From assembly GCF_025398035.1 (NCBI RefSeq), contig NZ_CP104558.1, forward strand, positions 2,677,501 through 2,736,000: DNA of 58,500 nucleotides, written 5' to 3'. Below the pieces are notes generated by a model that saw only the letters and a list, made by a program, of their open reading frames with translations, had not been told where the DNA came from and did no database searches. Shown here one piece after another: positions 25,353 to 38,126 of the stretch; the first letter of the stretch is position 1, and each line of letters begins with the position of its first letter. The stretch is from Rossellomorea vietnamensis. GTDB lineage: Bacteria > Bacillota > Bacilli > Bacillales > Bacillaceae_B. The position numbers and the translations under genes were made by a program.

Positions 25353-25378
25353 TGACACAACAATTGCTTACATTAGTA

Positions 25379-25407
25379 TTTATACTTTATAAAAGCGAAT
25401 AAATCAA
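25379..25407 (-). promoter_or_regulatory. sigma-A promoter of tuf
   Basis: Minus strand: TTGATT (25402-25407, immediately after the fusA stop), 17 bp, TATAAA (25379-25384). Confidence 0.65.
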
Positions 25408-27486
25408 TTATTCACCTTTATTTTTTTTGATGATTTCTTCAGAAATCGACTTAGGTACTTCTTCGTAGTGATCGAAGTGCATGGAGTATGTTCCACGTCC
25501 TTGTGTGTTAGAACGAAGGGAAGTCGCATATCCAAACATTTCTGATAGAGGTACGAACGCTTTAACGACTTGAGCGTTACCGCGTGCTTCCATACCTTCT
25601 ACGCGTCCACGACGGGAAGTAACGTCACCCATGATATCTCCAAGGTATTCCTCAGGGATAACAACCTCAACCTTCATCATTGGCTCAAGGATGACTGGCT
25701 TACATTTAGAAGCAGCATTCTTAAGGGCCATTGATGCGGCGATTTTGAACGCCATCTCAGATGAGTCGACGTCATGGTATGAACCATCGAATAATCTTGC
25801 TTTAACATCAACAAGTGGGAAACCAGCTAAGACACCATTTTCTAAAGCGTCAGATAGACCGGCTTGTACAGCAGGGATGTATTCACGAGGAACTACACCA
25901 CCGACGATACCGTTCTCGAATTCGAATCCTTTACCTTCTTCGTTAGGTGAGAATTCGATCCAAACGTGTCCGAATTGTCCACGTCCACCAGATTGACGGG
26001 CGAACTTACCTTCAACTTTAGCCGTATCACGGAAAGTTTCACGGTAAGATACTTGAGGAGCACCTACGTTTGCTTCTACTTTGAATTCACGTCTCATACG
26101 GTCAACGATGATATCTAAGTGAAGCTCACCCATACCGGCGATGATAACTTGACCTGTTTCCTGGTCAGTATGCGCGCGGAATGTTGGATCTTCCTCTTGA
26201 AGTTTTTGAAGAGCAGTCGTCATTTTATCTTGGTCAGCCTTTGATTTAGGCTCAACGGATAGAGAGATAACCGGCTCTGGGAATACCATGGATTCTAAGA
26301 TAACAAGGCTCTTTTCATCACATAGTGTATCTCCAGTACTTGTATCTTTCAGACCAACTGCTGCTGCAATGTCTCCAGCGTATACAGTAGAGATCTCTTC
26401 ACGGGAGTTAGCGTGCATTTGCAGGATACGTCCTACACGTTCACGTTTACCTTTAGAAGAGTTTCTTACGTATGAACCAGAATCTAATGTTCCTGAGTAC
26501 ACACGGAAGAATGTTAATTTACCAACATAAGGGTCAGTTGCAACTTTGAACGCTAATGCAGAGAATGGAGCATCGTCAGCAGATGGACGAGTTACTTCTT
26601 CTTCTGTGTCAGGTACAAAACCTTTGATATCTTCAACATCTGTTGGTGCTGGAAGATAATCGATAACTGAGTCAATTAGTAATTGAACCCCTTTGTTTTT
26701 GAATGCAGATCCACATACTACCGGGTAGAACTCGACAGTTAGTGTAGCCGCACGGATAGCAGCTTTGATTTCTTGGTTAGAAAGCTCTTCGCCTTCTAAG
26801 TATTTCATCATAAGCTCTTCATCAAGTTCAGATACTGCTTCAATAAGTTTTCCACGGTATTCTTCAGCTTGATCTTTGTACTCTTCAGGAATGTCACGAG
26901 CTTCTGCGCGAGTTCCAAGGTCATCTTCATAAAAATATGCTTTCATTTCTACTAAGTCGATGATTCCTTCGAAGTCATCCTCAGCACCGATTGGAAGCTG
27001 AATAGGATGTGCATTAGCTTGTAGACGCTCATGTAGTGTACCTACAGAGTAAAGGAAGTCAGCACCGATTTTGTCCATTTTGTTAACGAACACTACACGG
27101 GGAACCCCGTAAGTAGTTGCTTGGCGCCATACAGTTTCAGTTTGAGGCTCAACACCAGATTGAGCATCAAGTACTGCTACTGCACCATCAAGTACACGCA
27201 GGGAACGTTCAACTTCAACAGTGAAGTCTACGTGACCCGGTGTATCGATGATGTTGATACGATGGCCTTTCCATTGAGCTGTTGTCGCAGCAGAAGTGAT
27301 AGTGATACCACGTTCTTGCTCTTGCTCCATCCAGTCCATTTGAGAAGCACCTTCGTGAGTTTCTCCAATTTTATGGATACGACCTGTATAAAATAGGATA
27401 CGCTCAGTTGCAGTTGTTTTACCGGCATCGATGTGAGCCATGATACCGATATTACGAGTGTTTTCTAAGGAGAACTCTCTAGGCAT
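25408..27486 (-). CDS. fusA: translation elongation factor G
   Basis: GTPase that drives tRNA-mRNA translocation and, with RRF, ribosome recycling. The 692-residue protein has AHIDAGKTT (P-loop), the switch [16 protein letters not shown], and the five-domain arrangement with the domain IV start near [10 protein letters not shown]. Standard length, ATG behind GGAAGGAG. Third gene of the rpsL-rpsG-fusA-tuf block. Confidence 0.98.
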   Translation of the reverse strand: MPREFSLENTRNIGIMAHIDAGKTTATERILFYTGRIHKIGETHEGASQMDWMEQEQERGITITSAATTAQWKGHRINIIDTPGHVDFTVEVERSLRVLDGAVAVLDAQSGVEPQTETVWRQATTYGVPRVVFVNKMDKIGADFLYSVGTLHERLQANAHPIQLPIGAEDDFEGIIDLVEMKAYFYEDDLGTRAEARDIPEEYKDQAEEYRGKLIEAVSELDEELMMKYLEGEELSNQEIKAAIRAATLTVEFYPVVCGSAFKNKGVQLLIDSVIDYLPAPTDVEDIKGFVPDTEEEVTRPSADDAPFSALAFKVATDPYVGKLTFFRVYSGTLDSGSYVRNSSKGKRERVGRILQMHANSREEISTVYAGDIAAAVGLKDTSTGDTLCDEKSLVILESMVFPEPVISLSVEPKSKADQDKMTTALQKLQEEDPTFRAHTDQETGQVIIAGMGELHLDIIVDRMRREFKVEANVGAPQVSYRETFRDTAKVEGKFARQSGGRGQFGHVWIEFSPNEEGKGFEFENGIVGGVVPREYIPAVQAGLSDALENGVLAGFPLVDVKARLFDGSYHDVDSSEMAFKIAASMALKNAASKCKPVILEPMMKVEVVIPEEYLGDIMGDVTSRRGRVEGMEARGNAQVVKAFVPLSEMFGYATSLRSNTQGRGTYSMHFDHYEEVPKSISEEIIKKNKGE

Positions 27487-27537
27487 GCGGTCTTTCTCCT
27501 TCCTTATAAAAGAATGATTTGTTTGATTAAGGTCAGA

Positions 27538-28008
27538 TTACCAACGATAGTGAGCAAACGCTTTGTTCGCTTCAGCCATCTTGTGTGTATCTTCACGCTT
27601 CTTGACAGAAGCTCCAGTGTTGTTAGCTGCATCAAGGATTTCGTTAGCTAAACGCTCTTCCATTGTCTTCTCACCGCGAAGACGAGAGTAGTTTACTAAC
27701 CAACGAAGACCTAATGTAGTACGACGCTCTGGACGCACCTCTACAGGTACTTGATAGTTTGAACCACCTACACGACGAGCTTTTACTTCTAATACCGGCA
27801 TGATATTTTTTAAAGCTGCATCGAATACTTCCATTGCATCTTTACCTGAACGCTCGCTAATGATATCAAACGCTGCGTATAATTTCTTTTGAGCTTTACC
27901 TCTTTTACCGTCAATCATGATTTTGTTGATTAAACGAGTAACTAATTTAGAATTGTACATTGGATCAGGTAAAACGTCTCTTTTTGCTACAGGACCTTTA
28001 CGTGGCAT
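27538..28008 (-). CDS. rpsG: 30S ribosomal protein S7
   Basis: S7 starts assembly of the 30S head and lies at the E site. The 156-residue product begins [20 protein letters not shown] and ends [16 protein letters not shown] use ATG 28008 behind GGAGG; the frame start at 28026 lies within the ribosome-site region. Confidence 0.98.
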   Translation of the reverse strand: MPRKGPVAKRDVLPDPMYNSKLVTRLINKIMIDGKRGKAQKKLYAAFDIISERSGKDAMEVFDAALKNIMPVLEVKARRVGGSNYQVPVEVRPERRTTLGLRWLVNYSRLRGEKTMEERLANEILDAANNTGASVKKREDTHKMAEANKAFAHYRW

Positions 28009-28052
28009 GTGATTTCCTCCTTTCAACGAGAAATGAATTTATAGTTGTTTTA

Positions 28053-28574
<522 letters not shown>

Positions 28575-28823
28575 TTACTGTATAATCGCAACAGCTGCTG
28601 CTCCAACATCTATTCCGCACGATTTACCAAGTTTCTTCATCGAGTCCACTTTGTTAACCGGTACATTAAGATCAATCGCGGCCTGGACTACTTTTGCTGT
28701 AACCTTGGGATCAGCATCCTCCGCAATCACAACTTCGAGTACATGACCTGTTTTTAGAGCTTTCACTGCTTGCTTTGTTCCTACAATAATTTCTTTAGCC
28801 TGCGCTACTTTTTCATAAGACAT
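28575..28823 (-). CDS. rplGB: L7Ae-family K-turn RNA-binding protein (YbxF-type)
   Basis: An 82-residue L7Ae/L30e-fold protein that in B. subtilis (YbxF/RplGB) binds kink-turns and associates with the ribosome. The sequence has [19 protein letters not shown] and the late [18 protein letters not shown] segment that contacts the K-turn. I use ATG 28823 (MSYEKVAQ) with a GGAGG site; the frame up to 28880 covers the promoter. First gene of the str operon. Confidence 0.93.
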   Translation of the reverse strand: MSYEKVAQAKEIIVGTKQAVKALKTGHVLEVVIAEDADPKVTAKVVQAAIDLNVPVNKVDSMKKLGKSCGIDVGAAAVAIIQ

Positions 28824-28870
28824 TTCATATCCTCCAAAGTAACAGGTTATTAATAGGAGCAACCTTGAAT

Positions 28871-28899
28871 ATATTATCATCTTAAAATCTCTATGTCAA
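28871..28899 (-). promoter_or_regulatory. sigma-A promoter of rplGB-rpsL-rpsG-fusA
   Basis: Minus strand: TTGACA (28894-28899), 17 bp, TAATAT (28871-28876), about 48 bp upstream of the rplGB start. Confidence 0.8.
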
Positions 28900-28923
28900 C
28901 AAAGATTTAAAAGATTTATAAAA

Positions 28924-28974
28924 GCTAACTCTTAGAGCTGCTGTTTGAGCAATCAAACCCGCCTAAGAGTTAGC
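28924..28974 (-). terminator. stacked hairpin after rpoC
   Basis: Perfect 12-bp stem GCTAACTCTTAG / CTAAGAGTTAGC enclosing a second 6-bp hairpin (GTTTGA/TCAAAC). It begins 10 bp after the rpoC stop and is followed on the minus strand by TTTTATAAATCTTTT. It probably ends rpoBC transcripts. Confidence 0.7.
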
Positions 28975-28983
28975 CTAAATAGA

Positions 28984-31900
28984 TTACTCTACTGTTACTG
29001 TTTCTTCACTAGTATCTTCTGCTAAAACCGGTTCTGCTTTACGGTAACGTTGCATACCTGTTCCTGCTGGAACCAGTTTACCGATGATAACATTTTCTTT
29101 CAATCCTAGTAACTCATCACGTTTTCCTTTGATCGCAGCGTCCGTTAACACACGAGTTGTTTCCTGGAATGATGCTGCGGATAAGAAGGAATCTGTTTCA
29201 AGTGAAGCCTTGGTGATCCCAAGCAGTACAGGACGTCCTGTTGCCGGAAGCTTACCGCCGAACAATGCTTTTTCGTTCGCATCTCTGAATTGGTGGATAT
29301 CCATAAGAGTACCTGGAAGTACTTCAGATTCACCGGCATCGATGACGCGGACTTTACGTAACATTTGACGGACCATGACTTCAACGTGTTTGTCGCCGAT
29401 TTCAACCCCTTGCATACGATATACTTTTTGTACTTCGCGCAGTAGGTATTCTTGAACGGCAGACACATCACGGACTTTAAGAAGTTCTTTCGGATCGATC
29501 GAACCTTCAGTGATTTCCTGACCGCGTGCGACTTTATCGTTTACAGCGAACTTCAAGCGCGCTGTGTAAGGAGCTGTGTAACTTCTCGTTTCCACATCAC
29601 CTTGTACGGTAATTTCGTACTGACGATCTTTTCCTTCACTTATGGATGTGATCACACCATCGATTTCAGAGATGACAGCTTGACCTTTAGGGTTACGCGC
29701 TTCGAAGATCTCTTGGATACGCGGTAAACCTTGGGTGATATCGTCTCCTGCTACCCCACCTGTATGGAACGTACGCATCGTTAACTGAGTACCCGGTTCC
29801 CCGATGGATTGAGCAGCGATGATACCGACAGCTTCCCCGACTTCGACTTTTTGACCTGTCGCAAGGTTCGTTCCGTAACATTTTTCACATACACCGTGTC
29901 TTGTGTTACACGTGAAGGCAGAACGGATCGAAACATGTTCGACTCCAGCGTCAATGATCGTCTTAGCCAAGTCTTCTGTGATCAGCTGGTTTTCTGTGAT
30001 GATGATTTCATCTGTTTCAGGGTGACGTAATGTCTTACGGGAATAACGACCGAGTAAACGTTCTTCAAGAGGTTCGATGATTTCCGTACCCTCTTTAATG
30101 GAGCCTACAAGTAAGCCTCTGTCCGTTCCACAGTCTTCCTCACGAACGATAACGTCCTGTGCAACGTCAACAAGTCGACGTGTCAGGTAACCTGAGTCAG
30201 CTGTTTTCAGTGCTGTATCGGCAAGACCTTTACGGGCACCATGGGTAGAGATGAAGTACTCAAGAACCGTCAGACCTTCACGGAAACTTGATTTGATCGG
30301 TAACTCGATGATACGTCCAGCCGGGTTGGCCATCAGTCCACGCATACCGGCAAGCTGAGTGAAGTTTGATGCGTTACCACGGGCACCTGAGTCACTCATC
30401 ATGAAGATCGGGTTGCGTTTATCCAATGTCGCCATTAACTTACCTTGAATCGTATCTTTCGCAGCACTCCAGATGGAGATGACACGATCATATCTTTCAT
30501 CTTCTGTAATGAGACCGCGTTTGAATTGCTTCAAGACGTTGTCTACTTTACTTTGCGCTTCGATCAAGATTTCTTCTTTTTCCGCTAGTACGACGATATC
30601 TGCGATACCAACCGTAATACCGGCTTTTGTAGAATATTTGAATCCAAGGTCCTTCATCTTATCAAGCATACGAGACGTTTCCGTGATGGCGAACTTCTTG
30701 AACACTTCCGCGATGATATTCCCTAAGAAACCTTTTTTGAACGGGTTGATTAACTCACGGCTTTGGAATACTTCTTTCACGTCCGTTGACGGATCAACAA
30801 AGTAGTTCTCAGGAGTCGCAACTTCCAAGTTCGTTCTTGTTGGTTCGTTGATGAACGGGAATGTATCAGGTAAGATCTCGTTGAAGATGACTTTACCTAC
30901 CGTTGTTAATAATAATTGTTTGTTTTGCTTCTCGGTGAACGTTTTGTTGTTGATGGTGCTTGCATGGATCGCAATACGGGTATGCAAGTGTACATAACCA
31001 TTTTGATATGCAAGGATGACTTCACTTGCATCATTGAAGATCATACCTTCACCAACAGCATTTTCACGTTCAAGTGTCAGGTAATAGTTTCCTAATACCA
31101 TATCCTGGGACGGTGTAACAACCGGTTTACCGTCTTTCGGATTTAGGATGTTTTGGGCAGCAAGCATGAGCATGCGCGCTTCAGCTTGTGCTTCAGAAGA
31201 TAGTGGTACGTGAACCGCCATTTGGTCACCATCAAAATCCGCGTTGTATGCTGTACATACAAGTGGGTGAAGACGGATCGCTCTACCTTCGACAAGCGTT
31301 GGTTCAAATGCTTGAATACCAAGTCTGTGAAGTGTAGGTGCACGGTTTAACAGTACCGGATGTTCTTTGATGACGCCTTCTAATACATCCCATACTTCCG
31401 GCTGGACGCGTTCAATCTTGCGCTTGGCACTCTTGATGTTGTGGGCCAATCCTTTTTCAACGAGTTCTTTCATAACGAATGGTTTGAATAACTCAAGAGC
31501 CATTTCCTTAGGAAGACCACATTGGTACATCTTAAGGTTAGGTCCAACAACGATTACAGAACGGCCGGAGTAGTCAACACGTTTACCAAGAAGGTTCTGA
31601 CGGAAACGACCTTGCTTCCCTTTAAGCATATGTGAAAGGGATTTTAACGGACGGTTACCCGGTCCAGTAACTGGACGGCCGCGACGACCATTATCAATTA
31701 AAGCATCAACCGCTTCTTGTAGCATACGCTTCTCATTTTGAACGATGATGCTTGGGGCACCAAGGTCCAATAAACGCTTAAGACGGTTATTACGGTTAAT
31801 AACACGACGGTATAAATCATTCAGGTCAGAAGTCGCAAAGCGTCCACCGTCAAGTTGAACCATCGGGCGAAGCTCTGGAGGAATGACAGGAAGGACATCA

Positions 31901-32583
31901 AGAATCATCCAGTCCGGATCATTTCCTGAGTTTCTGAAAGATTCCACTACTTCCAATCGTTTGATTGCACGGGTACGGCGTTGACCTTGAGCTGTTTTCA
32001 GTTCTTCTTTCAAGAAATCAGCTTCTTTATCCAGGTCAATGTCCTGCAGAAGCTTTTTAATGGCTTCAGCTCCCATTGCAGCTTGGAATTTCACTCCGTA
32101 CTTCTCACGGTATGCACGGTATTCTTTTTCAGAAAGAAGTTGCTTTCTTTCAAGAGCCGTGTCACCCGGTTCTGTTACAACATAGGAAGCGAAATAGATG
32201 ACTTCTTCCAAAGCACGCGGGGACATGTCTAAAACAAGACCCATACGGCTTGGGATTCCTTTGAAGTACCAGATGTGAGAAACAGGTGCGGCAAGTTCAA
32301 TGTGACCCATACGTTCACGACGAACTTTTGCCTTTGTTACTTCGACACCACAGCGGTCACAAACGACGCCTTTATAACGGACACGCTTGTATTTACCACA
32401 GTGACATTCCCAGTCCTTCGTAGGACCGAAAATACGTTCACAGAACAAACCGTCTTTTTCTGGTTTTAACGTACGATAGTTAATCGTCTCGGGCTTTTTA
32501 ACTTCCCCGAAAGACCATGAACGGATCTTATCGGGGGAAGCTAAACCAATTTTCATATACTCAAAATTATTTACATCTAGCAA
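28984..32583 (-). CDS. rpoC: DNA-directed RNA polymerase subunit beta'
   Basis: Largest RNA polymerase subunit, holding the catalytic Mg in NADFDGDQM. The 1199-residue protein also shows the N-terminal zinc site (CHCGKY ... CDRCG), the bridge-helix and trigger-loop region ([24 protein letters not shown] in part) and the second zinc site [11 protein letters not shown]. The start is a TTG at 32583 ([21 protein letters not shown]) behind GGGAGG, as in B. subtilis. It is 51 bp after rpoB. Confidence 0.98.
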   Translation of the reverse strand: MLDVNNFEYMKIGLASPDKIRSWSFGEVKKPETINYRTLKPEKDGLFCERIFGPTKDWECHCGKYKRVRYKGVVCDRCGVEVTKAKVRRERMGHIELAAPVSHIWYFKGIPSRMGLVLDMSPRALEEVIYFASYVVTEPGDTALERKQLLSEKEYRAYREKYGVKFQAAMGAEAIKKLLQDIDLDKEADFLKEELKTAQGQRRTRAIKRLEVVESFRNSGNDPDWMILDVLPVIPPELRPMVQLDGGRFATSDLNDLYRRVINRNNRLKRLLDLGAPSIIVQNEKRMLQEAVDALIDNGRRGRPVTGPGNRPLKSLSHMLKGKQGRFRQNLLGKRVDYSGRSVIVVGPNLKMYQCGLPKEMALELFKPFVMKELVEKGLAHNIKSAKRKIERVQPEVWDVLEGVIKEHPVLLNRAPTLHRLGIQAFEPTLVEGRAIRLHPLVCTAYNADFDGDQMAVHVPLSSEAQAEARMLMLAAQNILNPKDGKPVVTPSQDMVLGNYYLTLERENAVGEGMIFNDASEVILAYQNGYVHLHTRIAIHASTINNKTFTEKQNKQLLLTTVGKVIFNEILPDTFPFINEPTRTNLEVATPENYFVDPSTDVKEVFQSRELINPFKKGFLGNIIAEVFKKFAITETSRMLDKMKDLGFKYSTKAGITVGIADIVVLAEKEEILIEAQSKVDNVLKQFKRGLITEDERYDRVISIWSAAKDTIQGKLMATLDKRNPIFMMSDSGARGNASNFTQLAGMRGLMANPAGRIIELPIKSSFREGLTVLEYFISTHGARKGLADTALKTADSGYLTRRLVDVAQDVIVREEDCGTDRGLLVGSIKEGTEIIEPLEERLLGRYSRKTLRHPETDEIIITENQLITEDLAKTIIDAGVEHVSIRSAFTCNTRHGVCEKCYGTNLATGQKVEVGEAVGIIAAQSIGEPGTQLTMRTFHTGGVAGDDITQGLPRIQEIFEARNPKGQAVISEIDGVITSISEGKDRQYEITVQGDVETRSYTAPYTARLKFAVNDKVARGQEITEGSIDPKELLKVRDVSAVQEYLLREVQKVYRMQGVEIGDKHVEVMVRQMLRKVRVIDAGESEVLPGTLMDIHQFRDANEKALFGGKLPATGRPVLLGITKASLETDSFLSAASFQETTRVLTDAAIKGKRDELLGLKENVIIGKLVPAGTGMQRYRKAEPVLAEDTSEETVTVE

Positions 32584-32634
32584 GGGGCCTACCTCCCTTT
32601 TAATCTACAGGCTCTAACCCTAATTGCTCTAAAT

Positions 32635-35600
32635 TTATTCTTTAGACCCTACTGTCTCGGATTCTTGTGCATTAGATTCAGAGATATTTAGCGTGTCTGC
32701 TTGTTGTACTTCTTCTTCGTCCTCTAAGTCCCGCATTTCGATTTCTTCTTCGTTACTAGAGAGGATCTTAACATCCATACCTAAACTTTGAAGCTCTTTG
32801 ATCAGAACTTTGAATGATTCCGGAACACCAGGTTCAGGAACGTTTTCACCCTTGACGATGGCTTCGTATGTTTTCACACGGCCCACAACGTCATCGGACT
32901 TAACTGTAAGAATTTCTTGTAGAGTGTAAGCAGCACCATAAGCTTCAAGTGCCCATACCTCCATCTCACCGAAACGCTGTCCACCGAATTGGGCTTTACC
33001 TCCGAGTGGTTGTTGCGTAACGAGTGAATATGGTCCGGTCGAACGTGCGTGAAGTTTGTCATCAACCATGTGAGCAAGTTTGATCATATACATGATTCCA
33101 ACTGATACTCGGTTATCAAACGGTTCACCCGTTCTACCATCGTAAAGAACGGTTTTGGCATCGCGTGCCATACCTGCTTCTTCAATTGTTGCCCATACAT
33201 CTTCCTCACGCGCTCCATCAAATACTGGTGAAGCGACATGAATACCGAGGTATCTTGCTGCCATTCCCAAGTGAAGCTCCAGCACCTGACCGATGTTCAT
33301 ACGTGATGGTACCCCTAGTGGGTTAAGCATGATATCGATTGGTGTGCCGTCTGGTAAGAACGGCATGTCTTCTTCAGGAAGGATTCTTGAGATAACACCT
33401 TTGTTACCGTGCCGACCAGCCATTTTGTCACCTTCAGAGATCTTACGTTTCTGAACGATGTATACACGTACAAGCTGGTTCACACCTGGTGGTAATTCAT
33501 CGCCATCTTCACGATTGAAGACTTTCACATCAAGGATGATTCCGCCGCCACCGTGTGGTACGCGAAGGGATGTATCCCGGACTTCACGAGCCTTCTCACC
33601 GAAGATTGCATGTAATAGACGCTCTTCAGCCGTCAGTTCCGTTACACCTTTAGGCGTTACTTTACCGACAAGCAGGTCGCCATCTTTCACTTCAGCACCG
33701 ATGCGGATGATTCCACGCTCGTCAAGATTGCGAAGTGCATCTTCACCAACGTTTGGAATATCACGAGTGATTTCTTCTGGTCCCAATTTCGTATCACGTG
33801 ATTCAGACTCATATTCTTCAATATGAATAGAAGTATAGACATCGTCTTTCACAAGACGTTCACTCATGATGATCGCATCTTCATAGTTGTAACCGTCCCA
33901 AGTCATGAATCCAACCATGACGTTACGTCCCAAGGCGAGTTCACCTTTCTCCATGGAAGGACCATCAGCAAGGATTTCTCCTTTAACTACACGGTCACCT
34001 TCACTTACGATCGGACGCTGGTTGTAACATGTACCCTGGTTAGAACGGATGAATTTCTGCATACGATACTTATCGAGGTCACCTTTTACTTCCTGACCGT
34101 CGATTTCTTTCACACGACGTACCCAAACTTGTTTCGCTTCAACCTTCTCCACAATACCTTCGTATTTACAGATCACAGCTGCACCGGAGTCTTTCGCAGA
34201 TACGTGTTCCATACCTGTTCCGACGATCGGTGATTCCGGATTCATCAAAGGTACTGCTTGACGCTGCATGTTCGCTCCCATTAGAGCACGGTTGGAGTCA
34301 TCGTTTTCTAAGAATGGAATACATGCTGTCGCAGCTGATACTACTTGTTTAGGAGATACATCCATGTAGTCGAGACGTTCACGCTTGATGACCGTGTTCT
34401 CACCGCGGAAACGGGAGATGACTTCTTCATCAAGGAATGCGCCGTCATCTCCAAGACGTGCGTTCGCCTGTGCCACTACATAGTTATCTTCTTCGTCTGC
34501 CGTCAAGTAATCGATGCGATCGGTTACTTTCCCGGTATCGGGGTCGACACGACGATACGGCGTTTCGATAAAGCCGAATTTATTCACTTTCGCAAAGGAG
34601 GAAAGTGAGTTGATCAGTCCGATGTTCGGACCCTCAGGTGTTTCAATCGGACACATACGGCCATAGTGGGAATAATGGACGTCACGTACTTCGAATCCAG
34701 CACGTTCACGTGTTAATCCACCGGGCCCTAAAGCAGAAAGACGGCGTTTGTGCGTTAATTCTGCAAGAGGATTCGTTTGATCCATGAATTGAGACAATTG
34801 AGAGCTTCCAAAGAACTCTTTAATGGATGCAATAACAGGACGGATGTTGATCAGTTGTTGAGGCGTGATCGTGTTCGTGTCCTGAATGGACATTCTTTCA
34901 CGGACCACACGCTCCATACGTGATAAACCAATACGGAATTGGTTCTGTAGCAATTCACCAACCGAACGTAAACGACGGTTACCTAAATGGTCAATATCAT
35001 CTGTCAGTCCTACTCCATGTAATAAGTTAAAGAAGTAAGAAATGGAAGAGATGATATCAGCAGGTGTAATGTACTTAACTTCTTCTTCAACATACGCGTT
35101 GCTGATTACGTTGATTTCAAAATCTCCTTCTTCGTTAGGAGAATAGATTTTGATAGATTGAAGAACTACGTCTTCTTCTAATACGCCGCCGGACTGTTGG
35201 TAGTTTTTGAAACCAATGCCGTTTTCTAAATAAGGGATGACCTTATCCAGGGCGCGACGGTCAAGAACCGTGCCTTTCTCTGCCAGAATCTCGCCCGTTT
35301 CCGGATCTGCTAGAGTTTCTGCTAGAGTTTGACCGAATAAACGATTCTTAATGTGAAGCTTTTTGTTCATTTTGTAACGTCCAACGTTTGCTAAGTCATA
35401 ACGCTTAGGATCAAAGAAACGAGAAACGAGTAAACTTTTAGCATTTTCTACTGTAGGAGGCTCTCCCGGACGCAGACGCTCATAAATCTCGAGCAATGCC
35501 TTGTCGATACCTTCCGTGTTGTCTTTCTCGAGCGTGTTACGAATGTACTCATTATCACCGATCAAATCGATGATTTCTTGATCAGAGCCAAACCCAAGGG

Positions 35601-36192
35601 CACGTAAAAGAACCGTTACCGGTAGTTTGCGAGTTCGATCAATTCGCACATATACAACATCTTTTGCATCTGTTTCATACTCAAGCCAAGCTCCGCGGTT
35701 TGGTATAACGGTAGCAGTAAACCCTTTCTTTCCGTTTTTATCTACTTTTCCGCTAAAGTAAACACTAGGTGAACGTACTAGCTGAGATACGATAACGCGC
35801 TCAGCACCATTGATGACAAACGTACCTGTGTCTGTCATTAATGGGAAATCACCCATAAATACGTCTTGATCTTTTACTTCTCCTGTTTCCTTGTTCACAA
35901 GACGGACTTTTACTCTAAGCGGTGCAGAGTAAGTAACATCTCTTTCCTTTGATTCTTCCACCGAGTACTTTGGCTCTCCCAGACTATAATCAATAAATTC
36001 CAAAGAGAGATTACCAGTGAAGTCCTCAATCGGAGAAATGTCACGGAACATTTCTCTTAACCCCTCATCAAGAAACCATTGATACGAGGAAGTTTGAATT
36101 TCGATTAAATTCGGTAATTCTAAAACTTCACTGATACGCGCAAAACTTCTGCGTTGGCGGTGTCGTCCATACTGAACTAGTTGACCTGTCAA
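32635..36192 (-). CDS. rpoB: DNA-directed RNA polymerase subunit beta
   Basis: Beta subunit forming the other half of the active-site cleft. The product (1185 residues) starts [21 protein letters not shown] after the initiator and has the rifampicin pocket [22 protein letters not shown] in wild-type form. I place the start at TTG 36192, 5-6 bp behind GAGGGGTGA; a GTG at 36201 is part of that site. The C-terminus is acidic, as in bacilli. Forms rpoBC with the beta' gene. Confidence 0.97.
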   Translation of the reverse strand: MTGQLVQYGRHRQRRSFARISEVLELPNLIEIQTSSYQWFLDEGLREMFRDISPIEDFTGNLSLEFIDYSLGEPKYSVEESKERDVTYSAPLRVKVRLVNKETGEVKDQDVFMGDFPLMTDTGTFVINGAERVIVSQLVRSPSVYFSGKVDKNGKKGFTATVIPNRGAWLEYETDAKDVVYVRIDRTRKLPVTVLLRALGFGSDQEIIDLIGDNEYIRNTLEKDNTEGIDKALLEIYERLRPGEPPTVENAKSLLVSRFFDPKRYDLANVGRYKMNKKLHIKNRLFGQTLAETLADPETGEILAEKGTVLDRRALDKVIPYLENGIGFKNYQQSGGVLEEDVVLQSIKIYSPNEEGDFEINVISNAYVEEEVKYITPADIISSISYFFNLLHGVGLTDDIDHLGNRRLRSVGELLQNQFRIGLSRMERVVRERMSIQDTNTITPQQLINIRPVIASIKEFFGSSQLSQFMDQTNPLAELTHKRRLSALGPGGLTRERAGFEVRDVHYSHYGRMCPIETPEGPNIGLINSLSSFAKVNKFGFIETPYRRVDPDTGKVTDRIDYLTADEEDNYVVAQANARLGDDGAFLDEEVISRFRGENTVIKRERLDYMDVSPKQVVSAATACIPFLENDDSNRALMGANMQRQAVPLMNPESPIVGTGMEHVSAKDSGAAVICKYEGIVEKVEAKQVWVRRVKEIDGQEVKGDLDKYRMQKFIRSNQGTCYNQRPIVSEGDRVVKGEILADGPSMEKGELALGRNVMVGFMTWDGYNYEDAIIMSERLVKDDVYTSIHIEEYESESRDTKLGPEEITRDIPNVGEDALRNLDERGIIRIGAEVKDGDLLVGKVTPKGVTELTAEERLLHAIFGEKAREVRDTSLRVPHGGGGIILDVKVFNREDGDELPPGVNQLVRVYIVQKRKISEGDKMAGRHGNKGVISRILPEEDMPFLPDGTPIDIMLNPLGVPSRMNIGQVLELHLGMAARYLGIHVASPVFDGAREEDVWATIEEAGMARDAKTVLYDGRTGEPFDNRVSVGIMYMIKLAHMVDDKLHARSTGPYSLVTQQPLGGKAQFGGQRFGEMEVWALEAYGAAYTLQEILTVKSDDVVGRVKTYEAIVKGENVPEPGVPESFKVLIKELQSLGMDVKILSSNEEEIEMRDLEDEEEVQQADTLNISESNAQESETVGSKE

Positions 36193-36267
36193 CTGATTCA
36201 CCCCTCAAATCAAGCGTTTTGGTTGTGTCTATATGCCTTAAAGTAGGATTTCTACTCTACACAAGAC

Positions 36268-36298
36268 AAAAAGAAAAAGGGTTTTAATGATAAAACCT
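36268..36298 (-). terminator. terminator-like hairpin in the rpoB leader
   Basis: Minus strand GGTTTT-ATCATT-AAAACC then C and TTTTCTTTTT. A short stem with a strong U-tract, about 75 bp upstream of rpoB; a candidate attenuator of rpoBC. Confidence 0.5.
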
Positions 36299-36399
36299 CA
36301 TTTTCATATGACGAACTATTATTTTATAATCTTTTCCAATTTATCCAACATGTATACATATGGACATAATACCGGAAAATAATATTTTTGCATTTTATA

Positions 36400-36428
36400 A
36401 TGTTATCATAGCAGTTAAGCTACGTCAA
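36400..36428 (-). promoter_or_regulatory. candidate sigma-A promoter of rpoBC
   Basis: Minus strand: TTGACG (36423-36428, overlapping the rsmC stop region), 17 bp, TAACAT (36400-36405). It leaves a leader of about 200 nt before rpoB. Confidence 0.55.
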
Positions 36429-37033
36429 CGGATTTCTTTTACCGATTTCAAGATGTAGTATCCCTTTTTCCTGGTGAAGACTTCTACATTTGAAAAGATT
36501 TTTTCCATTTTCTCCATGGCAGAGGGAGCACCTTGCTTCTTCTGAATAACGACCCACAATTCTCCGCGTTCCGTCAGATGTTCGTAACTATTCTCAAGAA
36601 TCGAATGAACCGTTTCTTTCCCTGCTCGTATCGGAGGGTTCGTTAAAATAGCGGCAAATCCCTTTTCAACGACATTCGTATACCGGTCACTTTGATAGAC
36701 TTTAACGTTTTGAACTTTATTTTCCCCAGCATTTTCTTTCGCTAAAGATAGAGCCCTCTCGTTTACATCGATCATGTGGACCCTCCGATCACCAAAGTCT
36801 TTGGCCAAGGATAATCCGACCGGGCCATAACCGCAGCCAACATCAAGTATCGGTCCCTTAACATCAGGTAATTCAAACGATTCAATCAAAGCTCTTGAAC
36901 CGAAGTCCACTTCCTTTTTTGAGAAGACGCCCTGGTCTGTCTTAAAACGGAATGTATGCCCCCTTAATTCAAAGGCAATCTTATTCGGGTTACTTTCCAC
37001 ATCGGGGTTACGGGAATAATAGTGATTGGTCAT
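36425..37033 (-). CDS. ybxB: class I SAM-dependent methyltransferase, RsmC-like (YbxB)
   Basis: Product of 202 residues, a Rossmann-fold methyltransferase. Motif I is DVGCGYGPVGLSLA, the acidic motif II is near MIDVNERAL, and the catalytic motif is TNPPIRAGK (N-P-P type, which methylates an exocyclic amine of a base). The family is related to RsmC, the 16S rRNA m2G1207 enzyme, but the bacillar protein lacks the N-terminal duplicated domain, so the target is inferred. I use ATG 37033 (MTNHYYSRNPD) with a GGAG site; the frame to 37144 spans the rplL terminator. Confidence 0.9.
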   Translation of the reverse strand: MTNHYYSRNPDVESNPNKIAFELRGHTFRFKTDQGVFSKKEVDFGSRALIESFELPDVKGPILDVGCGYGPVGLSLAKDFGDRRVHMIDVNERALSLAKENAGENKVQNVKVYQSDRYTNVVEKGFAAILTNPPIRAGKETVHSILENSYEHLTERGELWVVIQKKQGAPSAMEKMEKIFSNVEVFTRKKGYYILKSVKEIR

Positions 37034-37111
37034 TATATCATCTCCATCCATCGATAGATCCGCCTGGTAACCATCTTTTCCAAAATCGGGCAAAGATAGA
37101 TGCCAGACAAG

Positions 37112-37141
37112 AAAAAAGCCCGCCAAATATAGCGAGCTTTT
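37112..37141 (-). terminator. intrinsic terminator of rplJ-rplL
   Basis: Stem AAAAGCTCGC / GCGGGCTTTT (10 bp with one wobble), 8-nt loop, T-tract, just after the rplL stop. rsmC/rpoBC transcription may partly depend on readthrough. Confidence 0.88.
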
Positions 37142-37155
37142 CATCTATACAATCA

Positions 37156-37515
37156 TTACTTAACTTCTACGCCAGCTCCAACTTCTTCAAGTTTAGCTTT
37201 AAGTTCTTCAGCTTCCTCTTTAGAAATACCTTCTTTAAGAGCTTTAGGAGTGTTATCAACCATTTCTTTCGCTTCTTTAAGGCCAAGACCTGTGATTTCG
37301 CGAACAACTTTGATAACCTTGATTTTTTGAGAACCAGCGCTCTCAAGGATTACGTCGAATTCAGTTTGTTCTGCAGCAGCGTCAGCGCCACCAGCAGCAG
37401 CAGCTACAGGTGCAGCAGCAGTTACTCCGAATTCTTCTTCGATTGCTTTAACTAGATCATTTAGTTCAAGAACTGACATTTCTTTAATCGCGTCAATGAT
37501 TTGCTCTTTACTCAT
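37156..37515 (-). CDS. rplL: 50S ribosomal protein L7/L12
   Basis: Multicopy stalk protein that recruits translational GTPases. The 119-residue product has an N-terminal dimerisation segment ([20 protein letters not shown]), an Ala/Gly-rich hinge (about 36-50) and the C-terminal factor-binding domain with [23 protein letters not shown] sequence. Acidic overall. It lies 59 bp after rplJ. Confidence 0.98.
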   Translation of the reverse strand: MSKEQIIDAIKEMSVLELNDLVKAIEEEFGVTAAAPVAAAAGGADAAAEQTEFDVILESAGSQKIKVIKVVREITGLGLKEAKEMVDNTPKALKEGISKEEAEELKAKLEEVGAGVEVK

Positions 37516-37574
37516 TTTAAATTTCCTCCTTGTGATGTTTGCTTCATTTTTTTATTTAAACGACTTGCTTTAGC

Positions 37575-38075
37575 TTACGCGCCTTGCTCTTCTTTTTGAT
37601 CTGCAACGGCTTTTGTTGCCAACGCGAAGTTGCGCATTGGTGCTTGTAGCACGCTGAGTAGCATAGAAAGAAGTCCTTCGCGGTTTGGAAGTTCAGCGAT
37701 TGCTTTAACATCCTCAACTGAAGTGATCGTTCCTTCGATGACACCCGTTTTGATTTCAAGTGCTTCGTGTTCTTTAGCGAAGCTGTTAAGGATCTTTGCA
37801 GGTGCAACTACTTCTTCTGAACTGAACGCGATTGCGTTAGGACCAGTTAAGAATTCGTTTAACCCTTCAAGACCAGCTTCTTCTGCTGCACGACGTACCA
37901 TAGTGTTTTTGTACACTTTGAACTCGATGCCAGCTTCACGAAGTTGTTTACGAAGTTCAGTTACTTCGGAAACGTCTAGGCCACGGTAATCTACAACGAT
38001 TGTAGATACACTGTTTTTTAGCTTGTCAGAGATTTCTCCAACGATGTGTTTCTTTTGATCTAGAATGCTGCTCAT
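37575..38075 (-). CDS. rplJ: 50S ribosomal protein L10
   Basis: L10 anchors L7/L12 dimers to the 23S stalk base and represses its own operon through a leader RNA. The 166-residue product has [23 protein letters not shown] early and a C-terminal helix for L12 binding. Two ATGs are adjacent; I use 38075 because it stands 7 bp from AGGAGG. The L10 leader lies directly upstream. Confidence 0.97.
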   Translation of the reverse strand: MSSILDQKKHIVGEISDKLKNSVSTIVVDYRGLDVSEVTELRKQLREAGIEFKVYKNTMVRRAAEEAGLEGLNEFLTGPNAIAFSSEEVVAPAKILNSFAKEHEALEIKTGVIEGTITSVEDVKAIAELPNREGLLSMLLSVLQAPMRNFALATKAVADQKEEQGA

Positions 38076-38126
38076 CATTACACCTCCTGTAGATTGACTG
38101 ATGAACATTTATACCGTCATCCAATA

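Noticed and set aside
33823..34233. Plus-strand ORFs opposite rpoB and rpoC
   Set aside because: Shadows of strongly conserved minus-strand genes; no ribosome sites or known domains.
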